Origin: AP-15 sp963747735
Lineage (GTDB): Bacteria > Pseudomonadota > Alphaproteobacteria > ATCC43930 > CGMCC-115725
Direction: 5' to 3'
Assembly: GCA_963747735.1 (NCBI GenBank)
Contig: CAVVGE010000022.1
Span: 1 to 62,688, forward strand
DNA length: 62,688 bases
Shown here: one piece after another, positions 18,076 to 27,100 of the stretch
Layout of the letters: the number at the start of each line of letters is the position of its first letter
How positions within the stretch are numbered: the first letter of the stretch is position 1
Position numbers and translations under genes: made by a program
Notes under the pieces: model-generated
The model's database searches: none
Told to the model about the DNA's origin: nothing
Seen by the model: the letters and a program-made list of their open reading frames with translations, nothing else

Positions 18076-19888
18076 ATGGAGAAAAGAGCGGTGGCCGAAG
18101 CAGCGGCGGGACCAAAAGAGGCGGCGCTCGGTGCGCTGCCGCAATGGGATTTGTCCGATCTCTATCCCGGCCCGGAGAGCCCGGCATTGGCCCGCGACTT
18201 GACCCGGCTCGCCGCGGACGCCGACACCTTTCGCCAGCGCTATGAGGGAAAGCTCGCCGACCTCTCGGGCGCGGCGTCTGGGGGCTGCGGTCGAGACTTA
18301 TGAACGGCTCCAGGAGCAAGTCGGCCGGATCATCAGCTACGCCTCGCTGGTCCATGCCGGCAATCTCGCCGACCCCGAGATCGGCCGCTTTTTCCAGACG
18401 ATGCAGGAGCGCACCAACACCGTATCGACGACGCTTCTGTTTTTCACCCTCGAGCTCAACCGCCTCGACGACGCCGCGGTCGAGGCCAAGGCGGCCGACC
18501 CGGCGCTTGCTCGCTATCGCCCGTGGCTGCGCGACACGCGCGCTTTTCGCCCGTACCAGCTTCCCGACGAAATCGAAAAGCTGCTGCACGAACAATCGGT
18601 CGCCGGCCGCGCCGCGTGGACGCGGCTCTTCGACGAGACCATCGCCGATCTCAGGTTCCCGTTTCGCGGCCGCGAATTGACCGAGCCGGAGGCGCTCGAC
18701 CTGTTGTCCGACCGCGACCCGCAGGTGCGCCACGAGGCGGCCCTCGGCATCGGCGAGGTGCTGGGCAAGAATGCCCGGACGTTCGCCTTGATTACCAACA
18801 CGCTCGCCAAGGACAAGGAGATCGAGGACCGCTGGCGCCGGTTTGCGCGGCCGATTTCCTCGCGCAATCTGTCGAATTTTGTCGAGGACGAGGTCGTCGA
18901 TGCCTTGATCTCGGCGGTCCGCGACAGCTATCCGCGGCTCGCGCACCGCTATTACCGGCTGAAGGCGGGTTGGTTCGGGGTCGAAGCGCTGCCGTTTTGG
19001 GACCGCAACGCGCCGTTGCCCGAAGACGACGACCGGCTGATCTCGTGGCCCGAGGCCGAAGCGACGGTGCTCTCGGCCTACAACGCCTTCTCGCCGGAAC
19101 TGGCGGCGGTCGGCCGGCGGTTTTTCGCCGCTCCCTGGATCGACGCGCCGGTGCGGCCCGGCAAGGCCTCGGGCGCGTTTGCCCATCCAACGGTGCCGAG
19201 CGCGCATCCCTACCTGTTGCTGAACTACCAGGGCCGGGTGCGGGACGTGATGACCTTAGCGCATGAATTGGGCCATGGCGTCCATCAGGTATTGGCCGGG
19301 CCGCAAGGTTATCTGATGTCGGACACGCCGCTGACCCTGGCCGAGACCGCTTCGGTCTTTGGCGAGATGCTGACCTTCCGCGCTTTGCTGGCGCGCGAGA
19401 CCGACCCGCGGCGCCGCAAGATCATGCTCGCCGGCAAGGTCGAGGATATGCTGAACACGGTGATCCGTCAGATCGCCTTTGTCAGCTTTGAAGAAAAGGT
19501 GCATGACGAGCGGCGCGAGGCCGAGCTGACCCCGGACCGGCTCGCCGAAATCTGGCTCGACGTGCAACGTGCGAGCCTCGGTTCGGCGGTAAAGCTCGAC
19601 GGGGTCTATCGCCATTACTGGTCTTATATCCCGCATTTCATCCATACGCCGTTCTATGTCTACGCTTATGCCTTTGGCGATTGCCTGGTGAATTCGCTCT
19701 ACGCCCTTTATGAAGACGCGCACCAGGGCTTTGCCGAGCGCTATCTCGATATGCTGCGCGCCGGCGGCACCCTGCATCATAAGGAGCTGCTCGCCCCCTT
19801 CGGCCTCGACGCCGCCGACCCGGCCTTCTGGTCCAAAGGATTGTCCGTCGTCGCCGGCTTCATCGACGAGCTGGAAGCCCTCGGCTGA
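18076..19888 (+). CDS. M3B-family oligoendopeptidase (PepF-like), one apparent frameshift
   Basis: A cytosolic zinc metallopeptidase of ~600 residues that trims small peptides. The catalytic HELGH lies at 19262-19276, and a downstream glutamate (ETASVFGEM) completes the zinc site. The N-terminus ALPQWDLSDLYPGPESPAL is typical. Translation starts at ATG 18076 but leaves the frame near 18275: deleting one T (GCGGCGTCTGGGG to GCGGCGCTGGGG) joins KLADLSGAA to LGAAVETYERLQEQ. All downstream sequence is intact, so an assembly indel is more likely than decay. Confidence 0.87.
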
Positions 19889-19894
19889 GACTTC

Positions 19895-19937
19895 TGTAGC
19901 TACGAAAACTTGATCCCAGTCTTTCCTTCGCTACATA
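19895..19937 (+). promoter_or_regulatory. Candidate brnTA promoter and operator
   Basis: TTGATC (19910-19915) and TACATA (19932-19937) are 16 bases apart, with GAGG (19945-19948) just before the brnT ATG. Inverted arms TGTAGC (19895-19900) and GCTACA (19930-19935), plus the palindrome GTAGCTAC (19896-19903), flank and overlap the -10 box. BrnA-type antitoxins repress their own promoter, so these are plausible binding sites. Confidence 0.5.
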
Positions 19938-19950
19938 ATTTCCCGAGGTT

Positions 19951-20243
19951 ATGCGGATCACCTTTGATCCGGCGAAACGGGAATGGACCGTACGAGAGCG
20001 CAGCCTGGATTTTCGCGATGCACCGAAGTATTCGCCGGGCCGCGCCTTACGTTCGCGGACACGCGGTTCGAGTATCCCGAGCGACGCTACATCACGGTGG
20101 GATTGCTCGACGGCCGGATGATGATCTTGGTGTGGACGCCAGGCGAGGAAATCGATGGCGAAGAATGCCGTCACGTGATTTCGATGAGGAAAGCCAATGG
20201 CAGGGAACAAGCCCGCTATCTACAGCGACTTGGTGAAGGTTGA
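19951..20243 (+). CDS. brnT: BrnT-family ribonuclease toxin, one apparent frameshift
   Basis: The start MRITFDPAKREWTVRERSLD and the end RHVISMRKANGREQARYL are diagnostic of BrnT, a RelE-fold mRNA-cleaving toxin. The two halves lie in different frames. Restoring a single G after 20025 (CCGAAGG-TATTCGCC) connects DAPK to VFAGPRLTFADTRFEYPERR and gives a normal ~97-residue protein. It overlaps the antitoxin gene by 47 bases. As given, the product would be a short nonsense peptide, so the toxin is inactive unless this is a sequencing error. Confidence 0.8.
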
Positions 20244-20715
20244 CGGTACTACCGACGATGAGATTGCTCGGCAGATTGCCGATGATGCGGATACCGCTCC
20301 GGAGCTTACTGACGACTGGTTCGACAAGGCCGATCTGCATTATGGCGAAACGTTGCTGCGCCGCGGCCGCGGTCGTCCGCAACTCGAAGCACCCAAGGAG
20401 CGTCCGACGCATTCGGGCGGGAAGCCGAATTTTAAACCAGCCGCCAGCGAAACGCGTGCGGTTATCGGACGAACGAGCTGGTACGCAGATGGTAAACCGG
20501 CGTTGGAAATTCATGCATCTAAAGCTCGAGCCAAGAACTTACCGATAAACGAAAACGGACGTGTAAATATTGATCTCAAAATCGGGAATGGGAGATGGAG
20601 CGCGAGGCTGCGACGCGTCGCATTGGGAGCGGCTCGGGTGAGCCAAACCACGGGACCGAGGGACCTTGCAGCCTTGCGCCGCATTAATAAATTTCAAATC
20701 AATGCTGCGCGATAG
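20197..20715 (+). CDS. brnA: BrnA-like antitoxin with an unrecognised C-terminal region
   Basis: The first ~70 residues (KVDGTTDDEIARQIADDADT, ELTDDWFDKADLHYG) match BrnA antitoxins, which neutralise BrnT and bind DNA. BrnA normally ends in a ribbon-helix-helix with a GWQTRIN..ALR signature; here residues ~70-172 show no such domain. Either the C-terminus has been replaced or an indel shifts the frame. Base composition also drops after about 20400. Start at ATG 20197; GTG 20233 is an alternative nearer the brnT stop. Confidence 0.6.
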   Translation: MAGNKPAIYSDLVKVDGTTDDEIARQIADDADTAPELTDDWFDKADLHYGETLLRRGRGRPQLEAPKERPTHSGGKPNFKPAASETRAVIGRTSWYADGKPALEIHASKARAKNLPINENGRVNIDLKIGNGRWSARLRRVALGAARVSQTTGPRDLAALRRINKFQINAAR

Positions 20716-20720
20716 CGGGA

Positions 20721-20966
20721 ATGACCAGCATCACGATCCGCAATCTCGATGACGCCCTGAAGCGCCGGCTTCGCGTGCGCGCCGCCGAGCACGACCGGTC
20801 GATGGAGGAGGAGGCGCGGAATATCCTCCGCTGCACGCTTTTCGCGGAGCCGCCGGCCGCAGACAATCTGGCAGATGCCATCCGCCGGCTCGTCGAGCCA
20901 CACGGAGGGTTCGAGCTGCCTGCGTTTCCACGCGGCCCAATGCGTGATCCGCCCGATCTCACATGA
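20721..20966 (+). CDS. FitA-like ribbon-helix-helix antitoxin
   Basis: 81 residues: SITIRNLDDALKRRLRVRAA is the DNA-binding ribbon-helix-helix and EEEARNILR the second helix; the C-terminal tail should fill the toxin active site. It overlaps the PIN toxin start by 4 bases. Same family as the antitoxin at 45933-46166. Confidence 0.88.
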   Translation: MTSITIRNLDDALKRRLRVRAAEHDRSMEEEARNILRCTLFAEPPAADNLADAIRRLVEPHGGFELPAFPRGPMRDPPDLT

Positions 20967-21394
20967 TCGTCCTCGACACGAACGTATTGTCGGAGGGGCT
21001 GCGGCCACAGCCTTCACCCAACGTATTGCATTGGATGCAATCGGAGCCCCTTGCCGCGCTGTTCACCACCACCATTACCGAGGCAGAGCTGTTGTACGGC
21101 GCTGCGTTGTTGCCCGATGGGCGCCGCCGGCGATCGCTCGAGGCGGTGATAGCGCAATTGCTGAGCACCCAGTTCTCTAGCCGCATATTGCCCTTCGACA
21201 GCGCGGCGGCGCGCGCGTTCGCAGATATCGCCTCCAGGAGACGCCTTGCCGGGCGGCCAATCAGCGAGGCAGACGCCCGAATCGCCGCTATCGCCCGATC
21301 GCGAGGTGCCGCTCTTGCAACTCGTAATCTCGACGACTTTGCGGGTTGCGGGCTGGCTGTTGTCGATCCGTGGGCTTATCCGGCGCCCGCATGA
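20963..21394 (+). CDS. FitB-like PIN-domain toxin
   Basis: 143 residues beginning MIVLDTNVLSEGLRPQPSPN, with PIN acidic residues D5, E in TTITEAELLYG, D in ISEADARIAAIA, and ATRNLDDFAG. The IVLDTNVLSE start and -DDF- end are typical of the FitB/VapC branch. Coupled to the antitoxin upstream and overlapping the ABC1-kinase gene downstream (ATGA), so all three may share a transcript. Confidence 0.9.
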   Translation: MIVLDTNVLSEGLRPQPSPNVLHWMQSEPLAALFTTTITEAELLYGAALLPDGRRRRSLEAVIAQLLSTQFSSRILPFDSAAARAFADIASRRRLAGRPISEADARIAAIARSRGAALATRNLDDFAGCGLAVVDPWAYPAPA

Positions 21395-22731
21395 GCGACG
21401 ACGACAGCTTTACCGGGCGGATGCGGCGCTATGCGCAGGTGTCGACCGCGATGGCGGGGCTCGGGGCGCGGCTCGCCGGCGAGCGCTATCTCGGCATCGC
21501 CGTCGATCGCCGCCGGCACGCGGCCGACTTGAAGGCGGCGCTGGGCGGCATCAAAGGGCCGTTGATGAAAGTCGCCCAGCTATTGGCGACGATCCCCGAC
21601 GCGCTGCCCCAGGAATACGTCAACGAGCTGGTGCAATTGCAGGCGAATGCGCCGGCGATGGGCTGGCCGTTTGTCCGCCGGCGCATGATGGGCGAGCTCG
21701 GCGCCCAATGGCAGGGCCGGTTTCGCAGCTTTGACAGAAATGCGGCGCGTGCCGCCTCGCTCGGCCAGGTGCATCGCGCAACGGCGCTCGACGGCGCGCC
21801 GCTCGCCTGCAAATTGCAATATCCCGACATGGCCTCGGCGGTCGAGGCCGATCTGCGCCAGTTGAAGCTCGCAATGGGGATTTACGAGCGCTATGACCGG
21901 GCGGTCGCCACCGCGGAAATTCACGCCGAGATCGCCGACCGGCTGCGCGAGGAGCTCGACTACCGGCGCGAAGCCGCGCATATGCGGCTCTACCGCGGAA
22001 TTCTTGCGCACGAGCCGGGGGTTGCGGTGCCGGCGCCGATCCCCGAGCTGTCGACGGGTCGCTTGTTGACGATGACCTGGCTCGACGGCGCGCCGATCCT
22101 CGATACCGCCAAAGCCCCGATCGAACGGCGCAACGACGTCGCCCTCAAAATGTTTCGGCTGTGGTACGTGCCGTTTTATCACTACGGCGTGATCCACGGC
22201 GACCCGCATCTCGGCAACTACACGATAACGCCGAACGGCAACGTCAACCTCCTCGATTTCGGCTGCGTGCGGGTGTTTCGCGCCTCCTTTGTCGGCGGCG
22301 TCATCGACCTCTATCACGCGCTCGAGCGCGGCGACCGCGAGCTCGCCGTCCATGCCTATCAAAGCTGGGGTTTTCGCGATCTGTCGCGCGAGATGATCGA
22401 TGTGCTGAACCGTTGGGCGCTCTACGTTTATGGCCCGCTGCTCGACGACCGCGCTCGGCCGATCCAGGAGAAAAAGTCGCATGACGCCGATGGTGCGGCC
22501 GTCGTCGAGAGCGTGCACCGCGACATCCGCCGCCTCGGCGGAGTGCGCCCGCCGCGTGAGTTTGTGTTTATGGACCGTGCCGCGGTCGGCCTCGGCTCGG
22601 TGTTTTTGCACCTGAAAGCCGAGGTCAACTGGCATCGCCTGTTTCACGAGCTGATCGAGGATTTCGACGAGCCCGCCCTTGCCGCGCGCCAGGAGGCGGC
22701 GCTGGCGGCGGCTGGCGTGCCGCCGGTGTGA
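21391..22731 (+). CDS. ABC1/AarF (UbiB-like) atypical kinase
   Basis: 446 residues from ATG 21391. The N-terminal KxxQ element is KVAQLLATIPDALP. The catalytic loop HGDPHLGNY and the metal-binding LLDFGCVR (DFG) are intact. UbiB-like proteins have ATPase activity and support ubiquinone or lipid metabolism. No C-terminal transmembrane pair like that in E. coli UbiB is evident, so this is one of the other AarF subfamilies. It overlaps the FitB-like gene before it and the HAD gene after it by 4 bases each. Confidence 0.87.
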   Translation: MSDDDSFTGRMRRYAQVSTAMAGLGARLAGERYLGIAVDRRRHAADLKAALGGIKGPLMKVAQLLATIPDALPQEYVNELVQLQANAPAMGWPFVRRRMMGELGAQWQGRFRSFDRNAARAASLGQVHRATALDGAPLACKLQYPDMASAVEADLRQLKLAMGIYERYDRAVATAEIHAEIADRLREELDYRREAAHMRLYRGILAHEPGVAVPAPIPELSTGRLLTMTWLDGAPILDTAKAPIERRNDVALKMFRLWYVPFYHYGVIHGDPHLGNYTITPNGNVNLLDFGCVRVFRASFVGGVIDLYHALERGDRELAVHAYQSWGFRDLSREMIDVLNRWALYVYGPLLDDRARPIQEKKSHDADGAAVVESVHRDIRRLGGVRPPREFVFMDRAAVGLGSVFLHLKAEVNWHRLFHELIEDFDEPALAARQEAALAAAGVPPV

Positions 22732-23399
22732 GGTTCGGCCTGGTCATTTTCGATTGCGACGGCGTCCTGGTCGACAGCGAGCCGGTGATCAACCGCGCCC
22801 ATGCCGAGGTGCTGAACGCCTGCGGGTATCGGATCACCGCCGAGCAGCTGGTCGAGCGCTTTTGCGGCTTTAGCGATAGGGAGATGCTGGCGATTATCGA
22901 GCACGAATGGGGTCGCGCGCTGCCGCAATCCTATCTTGCGCGGGTGGACGACATCGTCGAGCGCGGCTTCGAGCGGTCGTTGACCGCGATGCCCGGAATT
23001 TTCGCGGTGCTCGATGGGCTGCATTCCCCGATCTGCGTCGCTTCGAGCAGCGCGCCGAAGCAACTCTACCAAAAGCTCGAATTGACCGGGCTGCTGACCC
23101 GCTTTGACGAGAACCTGTTCACCGCGTCGATGGTCGCTCGCGGCAAGCCGGCGCCCGACCTCTTTCTTTACGCGGCGCAAAGGATGGCGGCGCTTCCCGG
23201 GCGCTGCCTCGTCGTCGAAGACAGCCCGGCCGGTATCGACGCGGCCGTCGCCGCCGGCATGACCGCGATCGGCTTTTGCGGCGGCGGCCATTGCCGTTCC
23301 GGCCATGCGGCGCGGCTGCGGGCGAGAGGCGCGGCGCTCGCCATTGCCGAGATGCACGAGCTGCCGGCGGCGCTGGCGATGCTGTCCCGACAGCAATAA
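22728..23399 (+). CDS. HAD-superfamily subfamily IA phosphatase
   Basis: 223 residues from GTG 22728. Motif I DCDGVLVDSE supplies the nucleophile D9 and acid D11. Motif II is ASSSAPKQL, motif III the lysine in GKPAPDLF, and motif IV EDSPAGIDAA. The sequence resembles beta-phosphoglucomutase/phosphoglycolate phosphatase relatives, but the cap region does not identify the substrate. Overlaps the kinase gene (GTGA), so translation is coupled. Confidence 0.87.
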   Translation: MRFGLVIFDCDGVLVDSEPVINRAHAEVLNACGYRITAEQLVERFCGFSDREMLAIIEHEWGRALPQSYLARVDDIVERGFERSLTAMPGIFAVLDGLHSPICVASSSAPKQLYQKLELTGLLTRFDENLFTASMVARGKPAPDLFLYAAQRMAALPGRCLVVEDSPAGIDAAVAAGMTAIGFCGGGHCRSGHAARLRARGAALAIAEMHELPAALAMLSRQQ

Positions 23400-23473
23400 T
23401 TGTCCGAAAGGCGGTTGCGCGACGCAGTTTCTGCCGGCACATTCCGCGCAGACAATTCCGAGCTGAACCCGGT

Positions 23474-23794
23474 ATGCGCTCGTTGCTCGTTCTCGCCTCG
23501 CTGTCCGCGCTCGTAGCGGCGTGCACGCCTTACATACCGGTCAAGGACGCGTTCGGCACCAGCGCGCTGCGGCCTGCCGGCACGATCCCGCCCGAATTCG
23601 CCGCGTTCAACAATTACGATCCGCGGGTCAACGCGCTCCTCGCCGACCAGCTTTGCGCGACACCCGTTACCTCGCTTGTGGTCCAGCCGGCGCCGGCCGA
23701 CCCAGGCGAGGTCGTCGGCGTTACGTCGCGCTGCGAGGACTACACGATCGGCCTTCCCGAGCTTCCCAGGCCGTCCGCCCCGTGGCCTCCGTGA
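23474..23794 (+). CDS. Small lipoprotein
   Basis: 106 residues. The signal sequence RSLLVLASLSALVAAC ends in a lipobox (LVAAC), with C17 to be lipidated. The mature part (TPYIPVKDAFGTSALRPAG) is proline-rich, with two further cysteines (ADQLCATP, TSRCEDYT) that could form a disulfide. I do not recognise a family. It precedes gmhA with a 4-base overlap, which suggests a cell-envelope role. Confidence 0.7.
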   Translation: MRSLLVLASLSALVAACTPYIPVKDAFGTSALRPAGTIPPEFAAFNNYDPRVNALLADQLCATPVTSLVVQPAPADPGEVVGVTSRCEDYTIGLPELPRPSAPWPP

Positions 23795-24369
23795 AGGCGA
23801 TCCTCGATTACCTCGCGCAGACCCGCGACACGGTTCAGGCGGCGATCGACGACCCCCTTTTCTGCAATTCGCTGGCGGCGATCGCCACAGCTGCCGGCAC
23901 CGCCCTCGCCGCCGGCCATAAGCTCGTCCTCGCCGGCAATGGCGGCAGCGCCGCCGACGCCCAGCATCTCGCCGGCGAGCTGGTCGGGCGCTTGAATTAC
24001 GACCGCGCCCCGGCTGCGGCGATCGCCTTGACCACCGACAGCTCGGTGCTGACCGCGATCGGCAACGATTACGGTTTCGAGCGGATTTTCGAGCGGCAGA
24101 TCCAGGCGCTCGGCGCACAGGGCGATGTTTTCGTCGCGATCTCGACTTCGGGGCGCTCGCCGAACATTCTGCGCGCGCTCGCCGCGGCACGGGAAAAGCG
24201 ATTGGTCACGGTCGGGTTCACCGGCCAAAGCGGCGGCGAGATGGCGGCGTGCTGCGACCTGATATTGCAGGCGCCGACCGATTCGACCCAGCTCGTCCAG
24301 CAGATCCACATCGTCGCCGGCCATATCCTGTGCGCGCTCGTCGAAGAGCGCCTGTTTCCGCGGCCCTGA
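23791..24369 (+). CDS. gmhA: Phosphoheptose isomerase
   Basis: 192 residues from GTG 23791 (an alternative GTG at 23782 adds three residues). It converts sedoheptulose 7-phosphate to D-glycero-manno-heptose 7-phosphate for LPS core. The SIS-domain signature GNGGSAADAQH is at 49-59, followed by E63 and by STSGRSPN. It overlaps the lipoprotein gene before and the phosphatase after, so the three form a coupled envelope operon. Confidence 0.93.
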   Translation: MKAILDYLAQTRDTVQAAIDDPLFCNSLAAIATAAGTALAAGHKLVLAGNGGSAADAQHLAGELVGRLNYDRAPAAAIALTTDSSVLTAIGNDYGFERIFERQIQALGAQGDVFVAISTSGRSPNILRALAAAREKRLVTVGFTGQSGGEMAACCDLILQAPTDSTQLVQQIHIVAGHILCALVEERLFPRP

Positions 24370-24917
24370 TGGCAGAGCTGATGACGGCCCCGCTGGCGCG
24401 CCGCCCCGCCGCCTTTCTCGATCGCGACGGCACCCTGAACTACGATGACGGGCACCTCTGGCGCACCCGGTTTCGCTGGATCGACGGCGCGCAGGAAGCC
24501 GTCAAGCTCTTGAACGATGCAGGGCTTTACGTCTTTGTCGTAACCAATCAGGCGGGGGTCGCCAGAGGATTCTACACCGAAGACGACGTCCGTCTCTTCC
24601 ACCAGCAGATGGCCCTGGAGCTGGCCGCGCTGGGGGCGCATTTCGACGACATTCGCTATTGCCCCTACCACCCCGAGGCCGCGTTGCCCGAATACCGCCG
24701 GCAGAGCGATTGGCGCAAGCCGGCGCCGGGGATGATCCTCGATTTGCTGCGCTGCTGGCCGGTCGATCCCGCCGCGAGCTTTCTCGTCGGCGACCAGCCG
24801 ACCGATTGCACCGCGGCGCAGGCAGCCGGGATCGCGGGCCACCTCTTTCCCGGCGGCGATCTCTGCCGTTTTATCGCAGATATCCCGGCGCTGCGGAGGA
24901 TATCAGGCGCGGCGTGA
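24369..24917 (+). CDS. gmhB: Heptose bisphosphate phosphatase-like HAD protein
   Basis: 182 residues. FLDRDGTLN carries the catalytic D18 and D20. VVTNQAGVARGF, KPAPGMILDL and VGDQPTDCTAA complete the HAD set. Context after gmhA points to removal of the 7-phosphate from heptose 1,7-bisphosphate. The usual zinc-binding cysteine cluster of GmhB is reduced to CPYHPEA without the later cysteines, so zinc is probably not bound. A histidinol-phosphatase relative is the alternative. Confidence 0.82.
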   Translation: MAELMTAPLARRPAAFLDRDGTLNYDDGHLWRTRFRWIDGAQEAVKLLNDAGLYVFVVTNQAGVARGFYTEDDVRLFHQQMALELAALGAHFDDIRYCPYHPEAALPEYRRQSDWRKPAPGMILDLLRCWPVDPAASFLVGDQPTDCTAAQAAGIAGHLFPGGDLCRFIADIPALRRISGAA

Positions 24918-25316
24918 CGCGCGCAGCCGGTCGAGGCTCCACGCCCCGCCGCCGGCAACAAACAAATAGAAGAAGACAAAGCAGAACAGCACCGCCAGCC
25001 CGCCCCGGTTCAGCAGCGGAAAAAAGCCGAGCTTGGCGTGCACCATGAAATAGGCCAGCGCCATCTCGCCCGACAAGATAAGGGCGACCGGCCGCGTGAA
25101 CAGGCCGAGCAGGATCAGCAGCCCGCCGATCGACTCCAGCAGCCCGGCAAGGCCCGGCACCAACGTAAAGAGATGGTAGGCCGGGTGGTTCGGGGTCGCC
25201 GGAAAGTCGAAAATCTTGTTCAGGCCGTGCTGCATGAACAACAGCCCGGCGACGATCCGTAGCAGGCTGAGGATGCGCGGCTCCCAGGCGAGCCGCAGAT
25301 TTGTGGTGTTGAACAA
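24903..25316 (-). CDS. DoxX-family membrane protein
   Basis: 137 residues. The best start is TTG 25316, with GAGGGAGA six bases upstream. Four hydrophobic segments are visible, with the family-typical LLRIVAGLLFMQHGLNKIF at the start. DoxX proteins are small inner-membrane proteins tied to thiol/quinone redox chemistry in some bacteria, with no general function established. It converges with gmhB, overlapping by 15 bases. Confidence 0.83.
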   Translation of the reverse strand: MFNTTNLRLAWEPRILSLLRIVAGLLFMQHGLNKIFDFPATPNHPAYHLFTLVPGLAGLLESIGGLLILLGLFTRPVALILSGEMALAYFMVHAKLGFFPLLNRGGLAVLFCFVFFYLFVAGGGAWSLDRLRASRRA

Positions 25317-25498
25317 GGCGGCTCTCCCTCGGCCGAGTTTCGCCAGTCGGTAGCACAACCGACAAATTAACCGTGATCACGCTCGCGTTACAATCCTCGC
25401 CGGACAATCCTCGCCCGCGGCGCGCCCCGGTTGCGTGGCACTGGCGTTGCCGGCGGCGCCGATTTACACTTGCGGTTTGGTTAAAGGCGGGCGGAGGC

Positions 25499-27031
25499 AT
25501 GGTCGCGCTGGTTCGCACCGTGGCATTTCACGGGGTCGAGGTCATCGAGGTCGAAACCCAGGTGACGATCGCCTCCGGGCTGCCGGCCTTCACCGTCGTC
25601 GGATTGCCGGACAAGGCGGTCGCCGAATCGCGCGAACGGGTGCGCGCGGCATTGCACTCGCTCGGCCTCGCCTTGCCGCAGCGGCGCATCACCGTCAACC
25701 TCGCCCCGGCCGATGTGCTCAAGGAAGGCAGCCATTTCGACCTGCCGATCGCGCTCGGCCTCCTGGTGGCGATGGAGGTGCTGCCGGCCGAGGAGCTCGC
25801 CGCCTATACGGCGTTGGGCGAATTGTCGCTCGACGGCTCGGTCACGAGTGTCGCGGGCGTGCTGCTCGCCGGGCTCGCCGCCGCCGGGCGCGCGAGCGGC
25901 ATCATCTGCCCGGCCGCCTGCGGCGGTGAAGCGGCCTGGGCCGGCGAGGTCGAGATCATCGCCGCGCCGAGCCTCTTGGCGATCGTCAACCACTTCAAAG
26001 GCACGCAATTGCTGCCCCCGCCCGAGCCGCACCTTGCCGGCCCCGGCGCCCCGGCGCTCGATTTGAAGGACGTGAAAGGCCAGGAGACAGCCAAGCGCGC
26101 GCTGGAGATCGCCGCCGCCGGCGGCCACAATTTGTTGATGGTGGGCCCGCCCGGATCGGGCAAATCGATGCTCGCGGCGCGGCTTCCGGGACTGTTGCCG
26201 CCGCTCGAGCCGAGCGAAGCGCTCGAGCTCGGCATGATCCAGTCGGTGGCCGGCGGGTTGCGCAGCAGCGGGCTCGCGCGCGAGCGGCCGTTCCGCGACC
26301 CGCATCATTCGGCCTCGCTGCCGGCGTTGATCGGCGGCGGCCCGCGCGCTCGGCCCGGTGAAATCTCGCTGGCGCATCAGGGCATCCTCTTTCTCGACGA
26401 ATTGCCCGAGTTCAACCGCGCCGCCCTCGAAGCACTGCGCCAGCCGCTCGAAACCGGCCGGGTGACGGTCGCGCGCGCCGCCGGGCACGTCACCTACCCG
26501 GCGCGGTTCCAGCTGATCGCGGCGATGAACCCGTGCCGCTGCGGCCAGTTTGCCGAGCACGCCTGCGGCCGCGCGCCACGTTGCGCCGAAGAATACCAGG
26601 CGCGGCTGTCGGGCCCGCTGCTCGACCGAATCGATTTGCACATCGATGTCCCGGCCGTGTCGCCCGGCGACCTGGCCTTGCCGCCGCCGGCCGAGGACAG
26701 CGCCGCCGTCGCCCGCCGGGTCGCCGCCACCCGGCTGCGCCAGGCAAAGCGTTACAGCGGCTTGCCCGAGGGCCGCCGCATCCGCACCAATGCGGAGGCC
26801 GACGGCACCTTGCTCGACGAGGTCGCGACCCCCGACGCCGACGGCCGCGCGCTCTTGCTGCGCGCCGCCGAGCGGTTGCGCCTCTCGGCCCGCGGCTACC
26901 ACCGCATCCTGCGCATCGCCCGCACCCTGGCCGATCTCGAAAGCGTCGCAGAAATCGGCCGCCGGCACGTCGCCGAGGCGCTGAGCTATCGCCGGATCGC
27001 CACGATCCCGGACAGCGTGCCGCGGGTTTGA
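25499..27031 (+). CDS. comM: YifB/ComM family Mg-chelatase-like AAA+ ATPase
   Basis: 510 residues from ATG 25499, with GGAG directly upstream. The N-terminal ChlI-type domain begins VEVETQVTIASGLPAFTVVG. Walker A GPPGSGKS is at 216-223 and Walker B in ILFLDELPEF. The NPCRCGQ...RCAEEY segment and the C-terminal SARGYHRILRIARTLADLE domain are standard. In naturally competent bacteria ComM is a hexameric helicase that drives branch migration during DNA uptake; here only the family is certain. Confidence 0.93.
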   Translation: MVALVRTVAFHGVEVIEVETQVTIASGLPAFTVVGLPDKAVAESRERVRAALHSLGLALPQRRITVNLAPADVLKEGSHFDLPIALGLLVAMEVLPAEELAAYTALGELSLDGSVTSVAGVLLAGLAAAGRASGIICPAACGGEAAWAGEVEIIAAPSLLAIVNHFKGTQLLPPPEPHLAGPGAPALDLKDVKGQETAKRALEIAAAGGHNLLMVGPPGSGKSMLAARLPGLLPPLEPSEALELGMIQSVAGGLRSSGLARERPFRDPHHSASLPALIGGGPRARPGEISLAHQGILFLDELPEFNRAALEALRQPLETGRVTVARAAGHVTYPARFQLIAAMNPCRCGQFAEHACGRAPRCAEEYQARLSGPLLDRIDLHIDVPAVSPGDLALPPPAEDSAAVARRVAATRLRQAKRYSGLPEGRRIRTNAEADGTLLDEVATPDADGRALLLRAAERLRLSARGYHRILRIARTLADLESVAEIGRRHVAEALSYRRIATIPDSVPRV

Positions 27032-27100
27032 CCGCCCACGCCATTCCCCCTCTCCCCCCTGGGGTGGAAAGGGGCGCTCCGGCCTCCCCTCGGCGCAGAC

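Noticed and set aside
17942..19207. N-terminal extension of the acyl-CoA ligase frame
   Set aside because: Antisense to the M3B peptidase; the family start and a ribosome-binding site lie at 17941.
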